From SABI01 sp964453215 (lineage in GTDB: Bacteria > Spirochaetota > Spirochaetia > Sphaerochaetales > Sphaerochaetaceae), in NCBI GenBank assembly GCA_964453215.1, contig CAYVRR010000037.1, positions 1 through 19,309 on the forward strand: a DNA stretch of 19,309 nt, read 5' to 3'. The position numbers and the translations under genes were made by a program. Positions 1-8,294 of this stretch are shown here, in pieces. The notes beneath the pieces were generated by a model. It saw nothing but the letters and a program-made list of their open reading frames with translations. It had not been told where the DNA came from and made no database searches. Each line of letters begins with the position of its first letter. Position 1 is the stretch's first letter.

Positions 1-1615
1 AAGGACGCCTCTCTCTATCAAATGGTTTTCTATCCCTATCAAAAGATCTACCATCTCTATTATCAGGTCTTTCCCCATACGATCTGCGTTGACCATCTTG
101 TGGACGCCTCTCTCTATCAAATGGTTTTCTATCCCTATCAAAAGATCTACCATCGCTACTTTCTGGTCTTTCTCTTCTAGGGCGAGAGTCTCTTTCTGAT
201 GATCTTGAATATTCTCGTCTAGGTCTTTCTGAGTCTTGTGGGGTATCTATTCTTCTACTAGGCATACCTTCAGAGTCCCATCTCAGGTCATCTATAAATA
301 GTGCTTTCTCTTTCTTATTAGACTCTTTTGCTGATGGAGCAGTATCTTGTACTTCTCGCTGTGCACGAGGAGTTGCTACTTCGCCTGGGTGCCTTCTTTC
401 ATATCTTCGTTGTTTTGTATTTTTACTCTCATCATATACATCAGTATTAACAAGTGCTTCTTCATCATCTTCAAGGATTTCAGTGACATCATCATCATCT
501 TTTAACTCGTTAAGAGCATCTTTTTCTACGCGTAATAGTTCTTCCTGTAAAAATTTGTCTATGTCAGCATCATTTTTTTTAGTGCTGAGGTCAATAATTG
601 GGGCAATGTTGTTGCCATTGTTTTCTGACGAAACTTCTTCGTTTCGTTCCTGCAATTCTTCAGGGGCAGTTCCCTCGTTCTTTTTCTCCAAAATCCAACT
701 CCTTAGAGAATTTCTTTTAACCGAGAACCCAGGAGCTGCATTATCCTTGGTGATCTCTTTCACTTGGTATCCTTGTATTCTTCTTTTATCAAAATGAAAT
801 GATGATAAATTCGTAGAAAAAAGGAGTGTTCCTTTTGATACCAATAACGATTGCAAAGATGAGATGACATTGAGATAATCTCGTTGTACATCAAAATCCT
901 TTTTCATTTTCCGACTATTTGAAAAGCTCGGGGGGTCAAAAATGATGATATCATATTTTTTACCACTTAATTTTTCAGCGGCAATGAATGATAGCGCATC
1001 CATATTAACAACTTTATATCTTTCCCCAGAGAATCCGTTTAATGCAAGATTTTGCTCACTCCATGAGCAGTATGTTGATGATAAATCAACGGAGACTACA
1101 CTTTTAGCACCACCTTTAGCAGCATATACACTAAAAGAGCCAGTGTAAGAGAATAGATTAAGGACATCTAAATCTTTACAGCTCTCCATAATTGATTTTC
1201 TTGTTATCATCTGGTCTAAAAAAAGCCCTGTGTCTATCCGTTTAGTAAGGTCAACAATAAATGTAAGACCATTCTCTTTTACCTCTGTGAGTAGTGACTC
1301 ATTTTGTAGGATGGTATGTTGTTCTCCATCCCCTCTCTTATCCCTTTTATGGTAGATAACTTTATCTGGTTCAATGTACAAATTTCGTGAAACAACATCC
1401 TTTATAAGTATTTCCTCCTCACTACTAAAGGGAGTGTCACTATAATCTGTAATTCGAGCAAAAGAAGCATACATATCAACTGTGATAGGAAGATCTTTAA
1501 GGTTTTTATCATACACACGCATTACGTTTGTATCAAACTCTTTCATAATCCTACGTATATGTAATGCGTTACGCTTGAGATGTTTACCAAAATCCTTAAC
1601 TACAAAATGTTCCAT
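1..1615 (-). CDS. rlmK: RlmK-type 23S rRNA methyltransferase with Arg/Asp-rich repeat tail (3' end cut by window)
   Basis: The frame is open from ATG at 1615 to the left edge (538 codons, no stop). Residues 1-310 follow the RlmK half of E. coli RlmKL, which makes m7G in 23S rRNA: an N-terminal FGKHLKRN region, a DTGLFLD stretch (128-134), the SAM-binding NLFSYTGSFS (153-162), acidic VDLS (176-179) and the catalytic-pocket DPPSFSNSRKM (227-237). The RlmL half with its THUMP domain is absent, so this is a stand-alone RlmK. After about residue 312 comes a hydrophilic tail of more than 225 residues. It is acidic first, then dominated by Arg, Asp, Glu, Ser and Pro, and ends in a 33-residue repeat containing RDGRSFDRDRKPFDRERRP. 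An AGGA site 5 bases before the ATG supports the start. The tail is probably disordered and may bind RNA (inference). The methyltransferase call is strong; the exact target base is by homology only. Confidence 0.86.
   Translation of the reverse strand, partial: MEHFVVKDFGKHLKRNALHIRRIMKEFDTNVMRVYDKNLKDLPITVDMYASFARITDYSDTPFSSEEEILIKDVVSRNLYIEPDKVIYHKRDKRGDGEQHTILQNESLLTEVKENGLTFIVDLTKRIDTGLFLDQMITRKSIMESCKDLDVLNLFSYTGSFSVYAAKGGAKSVVSVDLSSTYCSWSEQNLALNGFSGERYKVVNMDALSFIAAEKLSGKKYDIIIFDPPSFSNSRKMKKDFDVQRDYLNVISSLQSLLVSKGTLLFSTNLSSFHFDKRRIQGYQVKEITKDNAAPGFSVKRNSLRSWILEKKNEGTAPEELQERNEEVSSENNGNNIAPIIDLSTKKNDADIDKFLQEELLRVEKDALNELKDDDDVTEILEDDEEALVNTDVYDESKNTKQRRYERRHPGEVATPRAQREVQDTAPSAKESNKKEKALFIDDLRWDSEGMPSRRIDTPQDSERPRREYSRSSERDSRPRRERPESSDGRSFDRDRKPFDRERRPQDGQRRSYGERPDNRDGRSFDRDRKPFDRERRP
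3..154. repeat. 99-bp-period tandem repeat coding the RlmK tail
   Basis: Bases 3-55 and 102-154 are identical over 53 bp, with an offset of 99 bp (33 codons), so the reading frame is kept. On the minus strand the unit encodes a peptide rich in Arg, Asp, Pro and Phe. The repeat may continue past the left edge of the window. Confidence 0.9.
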
Positions 1616-1626
1616 TTAATTCCTGA

Positions 1627-1655
1627 TTGCCTTTCATCGCCGGAGTATATATGAT
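1627..1655 (+). promoter_or_regulatory. Candidate sigma-70-type promoter for the 1687-4486 gene run
   Basis: TTGCCT (1627-1632), a 17-base spacer and TATGAT (1650-1655) match the -35/-10 consensus at 4/6 and 5/6. The predicted transcript starts near 1662. A GAAGG ribosome site (1676-1680) sits 6 bases before the ATG at 1687. It lies in the 71-bp gap between divergent genes. Confidence 0.5.
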
Positions 1656-1686
1656 AAGGTAAAAAAAAGATAGTAGAAGGTATATA

Positions 1687-2151
1687 ATGACTGAAGATGC
1701 TAATGAATTTATAGCTGAATTAGAGAAAAAGTTTGAGGGAAATATTGAGTATCGTACATATTGTACGTGGTATGGCTCAAATAAAGGCATTGTGAGGGAA
1801 TTTGGTGTATTCCTCTTTGAAATACATGGGATAATCCATTTTGAAGACTTTGAAAGAAAGCCTGCTCTATTTGGTATTGCCCTCACTGGTCAAAAGAAAA
1901 AAACACCTTATGTTAAAATGGAGGGTGCTTTTCACCGAGATGAAATTGAGAGTATAACTCAAGTTTCAAAGTCAAAAGCGCTCACTACGATAAAAAATTC
2001 AACAAGCCCAGACTCCATTCCTCTTGCTTCAACAATAGAGAAGATATTTTCAACCCTTGTTACAAGAGTTACGTTAAAAAGTGGAGAGACACACTTTTTC
2101 GAACTTATAAATCATAAAGAATTTTTACAACACTTCAAAGGAGAGATGTAA
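1687..2151 (+). CDS. Hypothetical protein, 154 aa, first gene of a sugar-nucleotide operon
   Basis: I do not recognise this protein. It is soluble-looking, with no signal peptide or membrane segment. The first half holds a run of aromatic and hydrophobic strands (YRTYCTWYGSN, FGVFLFEIHGIIHFEDFE) that would suit a small beta-rich fold such as a PH- or PilZ-like barrel, but that is only an impression. The start has a GAAGG site 6 bases upstream. Its stop codon TAA (2149-2151) abuts the ATG of the phosphohexomutase, whose ribosome site lies inside this gene, so the two are almost certainly co-transcribed and may be translationally coupled. A role linked to sugar-phosphate or envelope polysaccharide metabolism is suggested by position only. 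Confidence 0.75.
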   Translation: MTEDANEFIAELEKKFEGNIEYRTYCTWYGSNKGIVREFGVFLFEIHGIIHFEDFERKPALFGIALTGQKKKTPYVKMEGAFHRDEIESITQVSKSKALTTIKNSTSPDSIPLASTIEKIFSTLVTRVTLKSGETHFFELINHKEFLQHFKGEM

Positions 2152-3489
2152 ATGGGTGCATTTAAAGCGTATGATATTCGTGGTATATATAATAAGGATT
2201 TTGACAAACACACAGTCTATAATATCGGATTCTTTTTACCACAACTTTTACACAGTGACCACGTTATTGTTGGACGAGATGTAAGGGCAAGTAGTGATGA
2301 AATTTTTGCATCCTTATGTGAAGGTATTACTGACAGTGGTGCTGATGTGTGGGATATCGGGCTCTCTACTACTCCGATGGTTTACTTTGCAACTGTCCAC
2401 TTGAAAGGAAATGCTTCAGTCCAAATTACAGCTTCTCACAACCCAGCTGAATATAATGGATTAAAAATTAGTAAAACTGGGGCTCTTCCTGTTGGGGAAA
2501 ATAGTGGACTAAAAGAACTTGAAAAATTGGTACTTACAGAGAAAATAATAATTACTAAAGAAAAAGGGAACGTAATACAAGCTCCTGTGAAAGATGATTA
2601 CATTGCCTACTTAAAAGAGTATCTTTCAGATCTTAGTTCTCTCAACATTTCATTTGATTTATCTCATGGAATGGCTAACCTATTAGCAAAAGATGTTTTT
2701 GGTCCTAACCACTTTTATTTATATGATCATTTTGATGGCTCTTTTCCGGCTCACGAACCAAATCCTTTAGAAGTAGAAAATTGTGAAGATTTGATAAAAG
2801 CAGTAAAAGAAAACAAGAGTGATATAGGAATTATTTTTGACGGTGATGCTGACAGAGTGATGTTTATTGATGAAAAGGGGCGGTTTATTCAACCAGATTA
2901 TGTAACTGCTGTTCTTGGTAAGTATTATTTAGAAAAAGAAAAAGGGAATGTCCTTGTAGATATTAGAACTAGTAGGTCTACAAGTGAATACCTTACACAA
3001 TTGGGTGCAACTATCACCACATGGAAAGTAGGTCATGCTTTTGCAAAGGTAAAATTAAGAGAAATCAAAGGTATCTTTGGAGGAGAATTAGCTGGTCATT
3101 ACTATTTTAGAGATTTCAACAATTGTGATTCTGGTTTTTTAGCAGCTCTCGTTGTTCTTCAGGTAATGGTCCAATTAAAGAAAGAAGGAATTACCTTCTC
3201 TTCTCTCATTGATACAATCATTAGCTATGCAAATAGTGGGGAGAAAAATTTTAAACTAGAACAAAAAGATGAAGCAATGAAATCCCTGTATGAAACATAT
3301 GGAAAAAGAAGTGATGTAACAGCATTGTTTGATTTTGATGGATATAGAATAGAATTTGATTCTTGGTGGTTTAATGTAAGAAAATCAAACACTGAGCCAT
3401 ATTTAAGATTGGTAGTTGAAGCTAAAGATGAACAACAACTACAAGAAAAATTGGATGAACTCACTTCAATTATTAGATCGTTTGCATAA
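2152..3489 (+). CDS. manB: Phosphomannomutase/phosphoglucomutase (alpha-D-phosphohexomutase family)
   Basis: The 445-aa length is typical for the family, which interconverts hexose 1- and 6-phosphates through a phosphoserine. All four hallmark loops are visible: the catalytic serine loop TASHNP (93-98, Ser95), the magnesium loop DGDADR (230-235), the sugar-recognition loop GGELAGH (310-316) and the phosphate-binding loop RKSNTEP (410-416). The GELAGH form of the sugar loop, instead of GEMSGH, is a mild variation. The ATG follows the preceding stop codon directly, with AAAGGAG at 2137-2143 as ribosome site. The next gene, galE-like, starts 19 bases downstream, so the product probably feeds sugar-nucleotide synthesis for envelope glycans (inference). 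Sequence alone does not separate mannose from glucose specificity, so the symbol is provisional. Confidence 0.93.
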   Translation: MGAFKAYDIRGIYNKDFDKHTVYNIGFFLPQLLHSDHVIVGRDVRASSDEIFASLCEGITDSGADVWDIGLSTTPMVYFATVHLKGNASVQITASHNPAEYNGLKISKTGALPVGENSGLKELEKLVLTEKIIITKEKGNVIQAPVKDDYIAYLKEYLSDLSSLNISFDLSHGMANLLAKDVFGPNHFYLYDHFDGSFPAHEPNPLEVENCEDLIKAVKENKSDIGIIFDGDADRVMFIDEKGRFIQPDYVTAVLGKYYLEKEKGNVLVDIRTSRSTSEYLTQLGATITTWKVGHAFAKVKLREIKGIFGGELAGHYYFRDFNNCDSGFLAALVVLQVMVQLKKEGITFSSLIDTIISYANSGEKNFKLEQKDEAMKSLYETYGKRSDVTALFDFDGYRIEFDSWWFNVRKSNTEPYLRLVVEAKDEQQLQEKLDELTSIIRSFA

Positions 3490-3508
3490 GATTTAAGGAA
3501 AAAAATAG

Positions 3509-4486
3509 ATGAAAGTATTACTTTTCGGTGGAGCTGGATATATAGGGACTCATGTCGCCCTTGCATTTTTAGAGCAAGGCGATACAGTTGGAATTTATGA
3601 TGACTTCTCATCTGGATTAAAAGCTAATGTCCAAGATGGGTGTAAGGTATATGAGAGTTCCATCCTTGATGAGAGGGCTCTTAATCTAGCCCTACAAGAT
3701 AAGTGGGATGTAGTTGTGCATTTAGCTGCTTTTAAGGCAGCTGGTGAATCGATGACGAACCCTTCTAAATATGCTCATAACAACATTACAGGATCTCTTA
3801 ACCTCATTAGGGCGTGTAATGAGCATAAGGTAAATTCTTTCATCCTCTCTTCGAGTGCAGCTGTGTATGGGGAGCCACAATATTTACCCATTGATGAAAA
3901 ACACCCCACCTCCCCTTTAAACTATTATGGGTATACTAAGCTGGCAATAGAAGAGAATCTAGAGTGGTTCCATAATCTCACTGGGAGTAATTATGTCTCA
4001 TTACGTTACTTTAATGCAGCAGGGTATGACCCTAAAGGGAGAATGGTTGGACTTGAAAAAGATCCAGCTAATTTAATTCCTGTAGTTATGGAAGTTGCAA
4101 TGGGTATGAGAAAAGAGATTCAAATATTTGGAGATGATTACCCAACACCCGATGGAACTGGTGTGAGAGATTATGTCCATGTAACTGATTTAGCAGATGC
4201 CCATGTGAAAGCTGCACAATACCTCATCAAGCACAACAAATCCCTTATCGTAAACTTAGGAAGTGAAGAGGGAATTAGTGTGAGAGAAATTGTAGATGAA
4301 GCTCAAAAGATTACACACAAAGAGATTGCTGAAAAGATTGTTGGGCGAAGAGCAGGAGACCCAGCAAAGCTTGTTGCTTCCTCATCTAAAGCAAAACAAG
4401 AACTTGGCTGGAGTCCAAAAATGAGCTCTGTAGGTGAACTAATTGACTCTACGTGGAAGGCATACCTTAAGAGTGGAGATAATTAA
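3509..4486 (+). CDS. galE: UDP-glucose 4-epimerase family protein
   Basis: This is a 325-aa extended short-chain dehydrogenase/reductase. The NAD-binding GGAGYIGTH is at residues 7-15, the catalytic serine region SSSAAVYG at 114-121 and the Tyr-x-x-x-Lys pair at Tyr140/Lys144. Later blocks typical of GalE are LRYFNAAGYDP and GTGVRDYVHVTDLADAH. Such enzymes interconvert UDP-glucose and UDP-galactose (or the N-acetyl forms) in the cytoplasm. An AAGGAA ribosome site (3495-3500) precedes the ATG. It is last in the operon behind the phosphohexomutase, which would supply the sugar 1-phosphate. I see no clear terminator between its stop and the tRNA promoter at 4508, so some read-through into the tRNA is possible. 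Specificity for the N-acetylated substrate cannot be judged here. Confidence 0.93.
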   Translation: MKVLLFGGAGYIGTHVALAFLEQGDTVGIYDDFSSGLKANVQDGCKVYESSILDERALNLALQDKWDVVVHLAAFKAAGESMTNPSKYAHNNITGSLNLIRACNEHKVNSFILSSSAAVYGEPQYLPIDEKHPTSPLNYYGYTKLAIEENLEWFHNLTGSNYVSLRYFNAAGYDPKGRMVGLEKDPANLIPVVMEVAMGMRKEIQIFGDDYPTPDGTGVRDYVHVTDLADAHVKAAQYLIKHNKSLIVNLGSEEGISVREIVDEAQKITHKEIAEKIVGRRAGDPAKLVASSSKAKQELGWSPKMSSVGELIDSTWKAYLKSGDN

Positions 4487-4507
4487 AACTGATTTAAACA
4501 AAACATC

Positions 4508-4536
4508 TTGACAGGATAAGAGTATTCAGATAGATT
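4508..4536 (+). promoter_or_regulatory. Promoter of tRNA-Asn
   Basis: A perfect TTGACA (4508-4513), a 17-base spacer and TAGATT (4531-4536) form a convincing sigma-70-type promoter. The transcript would start near 4543, about 20 bases before the mature tRNA 5' end. Confidence 0.75.
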
Positions 4537-4564
4537 ACCTAATGTTCGATGTTAAAAAGAGCAT

Positions 4565-4637
<73 letters not shown>

Positions 4638-4645
4638 CTTATCTT

Positions 4646-4676
4646 AGACCAATCTTATTAAGGTTGGTCTTTTTTT
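4646..4676 (+). terminator. Intrinsic terminator of tRNA-Asn
   Basis: An 11-bp stem (4646-4656 with 4660-4670, one G-T pair) with loop ATT is followed by a T run through 4676. It starts 8 bases after the tRNA. Confidence 0.9.
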
Positions 4677-4726
4677 GACCTCATCGGATTTGAAAGAGCT
4701 CGTACTGATGATTCAAATTAACTTAT

Positions 4727-5086
4727 TTAAAAAGATTCAGATATTTGAATTCTAAATCCATTGGGGTCTACTATGTAGAAAAATCTAATGTGATCATTTG
4801 GTTGAAAAGGACCACTTTCTATCTCAACACCCTTCTTTGTTACTTCATTCATAGCCAAATCTAGAGACTCTACAGCAAAGCCCATCGTAACACCACTACA
4901 TGTATTAGATTGTGGTGAAAAGGCCTGTATGAGTTCAATTTGGGTCTCTCCTGCACCAAGGAATGCAAACATCCCAACAGAAGGATTTTCAAAACGTCTA
5001 TTAAGAGGTAATCCTATCACATCGTGATAAAATTCAATTGACTTTTCTATATCAATCACTTGAAGTGTAGTCCAACAATATTTCAT
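4727..5086 (-). CDS. VOC (glyoxalase/bleomycin-resistance fold) family protein
   Basis: A 119-aa single-domain protein with the two beta-alpha-beta-beta-beta modules of the vicinal-oxygen-chelate fold: LQVIDIEKSIEFYHDVIGL (8-26) opens the first, MGFAVESLDLAMNEV (68-82) the second, and FYIVDPNGFRIQI (103-115) closes it. Compared with glyoxalase I, only Glu51 (QIELI) of the usual four metal ligands is evident. The first His position is Trp/Thr, the second His is replaced near Met68 and the last Glu is Gln114. So lactoylglutathione lyase activity is unlikely, and the substrate is unknown. The start is set at 5086, where GAGGAG lies 7 bases upstream; a longer in-frame start at 5131 has no such support. 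It is divergent from the MATE exporter, which would suit a resistance or detoxification pair, but that is a guess. Confidence 0.85.
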   Translation of the reverse strand: MKYCWTTLQVIDIEKSIEFYHDVIGLPLNRRFENPSVGMFAFLGAGETQIELIQAFSPQSNTCSGVTMGFAVESLDLAMNEVTKKGVEIESGPFQPNDHIRFFYIVDPNGFRIQISESF

Positions 5087-5198
5087 CTTATTTCTCCTCA
5101 CTATACCAACGATATCATAAATTTTGAGCAAATCAATAGCATATTTTCTCTCCTCTTACTTGCATTCTATCATCCTTTCGAATAGAGTACCCTCTATA

Positions 5199-6551
5199 AT
5201 GAAACAACAAGCAACACTCATGACTAGTGGGTCTATATATGGGAAAATTATTCGTTTTGCGATACCCATCTTTATTATGAATTTACTTCAACAGCTCTAT
5301 AATACTGTTGATTCTCTTGTTGTTGGAAACTTTATCGGAAAAGAAGCTCTAGCTGCTATCACCTCCTCCACTTCCCTTATCTTTTTAATTGTTGGATTGG
5401 TACAAGGAATTTTTGTTGGTTCTGGTGTGGTAATTTCAATGTATTATGGTGAAGGGGATTTAGTTTCTGTAAAAAAAGCGATTCATACAACAATTGCTTT
5501 TAGTCTTGCTAGTTGCATAGCACTTACAATTGGAGGATATTTCTTAGCCCCAATTATTCTAGGTTGGATGGGAACCCCTTTAATAGTATTTGATGAAGCA
5601 TCTGTGTATGTGAGAGTATTCTTTCTTGGTATTAGTGCATTAGTTCTCTACAATACAGCCGCCGGTATATTACAAGCTGTGGGAGACTCTAAACATCCAC
5701 TCTATTTTTTGATGATAGCAGCTCTCTTAAATATTGTATTGGATGTTATATTTGTAGTCTATTTCAAACTCGGAATAGCTGGTACCGCGTATGCAACGAT
5801 TATTAGCCAATCAGTAAGTGTATTCTTCTCATTTCGACTCCTTTTTACCACTAAAGAAGTTTTTAAGATAGAACTCAAAAAGGTCAGATTTCATAAAGGA
5901 ATGGTTCAAAAGATACTACACATTGGAATCCCTTCAGGTATTCAAAACTCAGTAACATCTTTTGCTAATGTCTTTGTACAATCGAGCATTAACCTTTTTG
6001 GTGCAGCTGCGATGGCTGGAACAGGGGCTCTTATGAGAATACAAGGGTTTGCCCTTATCCCAATCACGAGCTTTGCACTCGCGATGACGACCTTTACAGG
6101 TCAAAACATTGGTGCAAAAGAGTATGATAGGGTAAAAAAGGGGATCCGATTTGGAATCTTTTTTTCAGTATTGCTCGCTGAACTAATTGGGATCCTCCTC
6201 TACTTTAAAGGAGATTTTTTTGTAGGATTATTTAGTAAAGATCTCTCAATTATTGCGTATGGAGTTCAAAAATCTAAAATATCTTCCCTTTTCTTAGGTG
6301 CCTTAGCCTTCTCTCACGTGATGAGTGGACTCTTTAGAGGAGCTGGGAAGTCGATCGTTCCAATGGCAATCATGTTAGCTTTTTGGTGTATTGTTAGAGT
6401 ATTATATATACAAGTTGGACTCACCTTTTTATTCGACATTAGAGTAGTCTATTGGGCTCACCCCCTTACATGGCTCATGAGTGCTATAGCTTTTAGTATC
6501 TACTATTTTAAGGCTGATTGGATGAACCAAAAGAAGAATATATCTATGTAA
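5199..6551 (+). CDS. MATE family multidrug/cation antiporter
   Basis: A 450-aa polytopic membrane protein with about 12 hydrophobic helices in two related halves. The family signature is near the N-terminus (FAIPIFIMNLLQQLYNTVDS, then VVGNFIGKEALAA) and recurs in weaker form in the second half (IGIPSGIQNSVTSFANVFVQ). These proteins export drugs or metabolites against a sodium or proton gradient across the inner membrane. ATG 5199 gives the usual N-terminus (MKQQATLMTSG). An in-frame TTG at 5124 would add 25 residues unlike the family. The ribosome site before 5199 is weak. The gene is divergent from the VOC gene and convergent with the permease, with a shared hairpin in between. The substrate cannot be told. 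Confidence 0.92.
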   Translation: MKQQATLMTSGSIYGKIIRFAIPIFIMNLLQQLYNTVDSLVVGNFIGKEALAAITSSTSLIFLIVGLVQGIFVGSGVVISMYYGEGDLVSVKKAIHTTIAFSLASCIALTIGGYFLAPIILGWMGTPLIVFDEASVYVRVFFLGISALVLYNTAAGILQAVGDSKHPLYFLMIAALLNIVLDVIFVVYFKLGIAGTAYATIISQSVSVFFSFRLLFTTKEVFKIELKKVRFHKGMVQKILHIGIPSGIQNSVTSFANVFVQSSINLFGAAAMAGTGALMRIQGFALIPITSFALAMTTFTGQNIGAKEYDRVKKGIRFGIFFSVLLAELIGILLYFKGDFFVGLFSKDLSIIAYGVQKSKISSLFLGALAFSHVMSGLFRGAGKSIVPMAIMLAFWCIVRVLYIQVGLTFLFDIRVVYWAHPLTWLMSAIAFSIYYFKADWMNQKKNISM

Positions 6552-6568
6552 CAGAGATACTTTAGGTT

Positions 6569-6598
6569 CTTGAATGGCTACCTTAATAGCCACTCAAG
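6569..6598. terminator. Bidirectional hairpin between convergent genes
   Basis: A 12-position stem with one A-C mismatch (6569-6580 with 6587-6598) and loop CCTTAA lies 17 bases after the MATE stop and 10 bases after the permease stop. There is no strong T run on either side, so termination efficiency is uncertain, but the position suits both genes. Confidence 0.6.
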
Positions 6599-6608
6599 TA
6601 TTTATTGC

Positions 6609-8036
6609 TTATAACTCTTGTTGACCCATCATATCATAATCTGGTTTTGACGATACTTTCTGTTTTTGTAACTCTCGTGGAAGAACAATATTTAAAAAGA
6701 TTGCAGTTAATCCACCAGTTGTGATAGGGGAACCAAACATACTCTTAAAGAATGGATTAAAATTTTGAAGAATTTCTGGTATTAAAATAACACCTAACCC
6801 CATTCCAAGGGCAATTGCTATGATGAGCACTCCCCTTCTATTAAGGATGCTTGTTGAAATAATTCTAATTCCGCCAGCTGCTATAGTTCCAGCTAATACA
6901 AGAACTGCTCCACCGATAACAGGATATGGTATTACGCTGAATATTCCCCCGATGATAGGAAAAATTCCAAAAAGAGCTAAAAAGCCTGCAATATAATAAC
7001 CTACATATCTTGAAGCAACACCAGTCATCTGAATAACACCATTATTTTGACTAAAGGTTGTTACCGGAAACGAATTGAAACATGAAGATATTGCAGAGTT
7101 TACCCCATCACCAAGAACACCACCAGCAATTCGTTTCATGTACAATTTCCCTTGTACTGGCTCTCCACTAATCATACTTGTTGCAGTAAGATCCCCCATC
7201 GTCTCTACTGTCGTAATTAAGAAAAGTAGCATCATTGGGATAATATAAGGAGTTGCAATGTTTAGCCCATATTTAAATGGAATCGGAATTGTGATAAGAG
7301 ATAACGTTCCCATCGCTGAAAAGTTTACTTCACCAAGTACTGCAGCCACCACATAGCCAACAAGCATCCCAAAGAAGATAGAGCCCATTCTTGCCCACTT
7401 ATTCTTAATTCTGTTGAATATAACTATACTGATAAGAACTATAGCTGCAAGGATTAGATTTCTAAAACTTCCAAACTTCTCTGGCACATTATTGTATACA
7501 TAAGAGCCACCACCAATGTCTCTCATGGCAACAGAGACAAGATTTATTCCAATAAGGAGAACGATAATCCCACTTACAAGTGGTGTAATAATCTTTTGAA
7601 GAAGTGGAATAAATCTACTAAATATTATCTCAACAACTGACCCTAATAGAGCAGTACCTGCAATAGTAGCTATCATTTGTTCCGGCGATGCCCCATTTTC
7701 CTTAGCCCAAAGACCAATTGCTGTAACTGTAGCTAAAAATGTGAAGCTTGTTCCTTGAATTGCAAGTAATCCCGACCCAATAGGTCCCACCTTTTTACAT
7801 TGGATAAAAGTCGCTATACCAGAGACTAATAAAGACATCGATATAAGATAACTTTTCATCTCAGGTGATAATCCAAGTGCCCCTGCTACAACAATGGGAG
7901 GGGTAATGATTCCTATAAATATTGCAGCAGCATGCTGAAGAGCAGCTACTAAGCTTTGGCCTAATGGGGGACGATCAGTTAAATTAAATATTAATTCACT
8001 TTTCGCCTCAGATTGTTGTTCCTTCATTACATCCAT
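6609..8036 (-). CDS. NCS2 (NAT) family purine permease, xanthine/urate type
   Basis: A 475-aa inner-membrane nucleobase symporter with the expected strongly hydrophobic helices. Landmarks of the NAT/NCS2 family are in order: the QH pair (Gln34-His35) in helix 1, SGLLAIQGTSFTF (88-100), the helix-8 glutamate in TVETMGDLTATS (Glu278) and the signature QNNGVIQMTG (330-339) followed by VASR. The QNNGVIQ-TGVASR form is that of xanthine/uric acid carriers (XanQ, XanP, PbuX) rather than of uracil carriers, so uptake of xanthine or urate with a cation is likely. The start is set at 8036: AAAGGAG lies 5 bases upstream, whereas the in-frame ATG at 8051 has no ribosome site. The upstream gap contains an inverted repeat and a short direct repeat that could be operators. 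I see no purine-riboswitch consensus. Confidence 0.92.
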   Translation of the reverse strand: MDVMKEQQSEAKSELIFNLTDRPPLGQSLVAALQHAAAIFIGIITPPIVVAGALGLSPEMKSYLISMSLLVSGIATFIQCKKVGPIGSGLLAIQGTSFTFLATVTAIGLWAKENGASPEQMIATIAGTALLGSVVEIIFSRFIPLLQKIITPLVSGIIVLLIGINLVSVAMRDIGGGSYVYNNVPEKFGSFRNLILAAIVLISIVIFNRIKNKWARMGSIFFGMLVGYVVAAVLGEVNFSAMGTLSLITIPIPFKYGLNIATPYIIPMMLLFLITTVETMGDLTATSMISGEPVQGKLYMKRIAGGVLGDGVNSAISSCFNSFPVTTFSQNNGVIQMTGVASRYVGYYIAGFLALFGIFPIIGGIFSVIPYPVIGGAVLVLAGTIAAGGIRIISTSILNRRGVLIIAIALGMGLGVILIPEILQNFNPFFKSMFGSPITTGGLTAIFLNIVLPRELQKQKVSSKPDYDMMGQQEL

Positions 8037-8090
8037 CTCAACTCCTTTCATAATGGGGGTCCGTTATCGTATATCTCCCCACTTTTGTAT

Positions 8091-8121
8091 ATTCATTTTT
8101 ATAATGGTTTTAAAAATGAAT
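8091..8121. repeat. 11-bp inverted repeat upstream of the purine permease
   Basis: ATTCATTTTTA (8091-8101) and TAAAAATGAAT (8111-8121) are perfect inverted copies around a 9-base centre, 55 bp before the permease start. It could be an operator or an RNA hairpin in the leader. On the minus strand it is not followed by a T run, so it is not a normal terminator. Confidence 0.6.
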
Positions 8122-8163
8122 AATAGTTATACTACCACGATATATTTCATAGTTAAAGGATTA

Positions 8164-8181
8164 TGTTGCATATTGTTGCAT
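8164..8181. repeat. TGTTGCAT direct repeat with 10-bp spacing
   Basis: TGTTGCAT occurs at 8164-8171 and 8174-8181, exactly one helical turn apart, in the 377-bp gap between the divergent permease and small membrane protein genes. Such spacing is common in tandem regulator sites. The rest of the gap is AT-rich, with no gene that I can support. Confidence 0.45.
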
Positions 8182-8294
8182 TATTTTTAATATACTTTAC
8201 GAAGAATAAGGGAATTTACAATTAGTTTATGATAAATATATTGATGTAAGTGAGTATTTCATTGAGCTATAAAATGAAAGAAATAGAGCTCTAT

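Noticed and set aside
483..1148. Plus-strand open frames of 104 and 68 aa
   Set aside because: They are shadows of the RlmK gene, whose minus-strand frame is open throughout with clear motifs.
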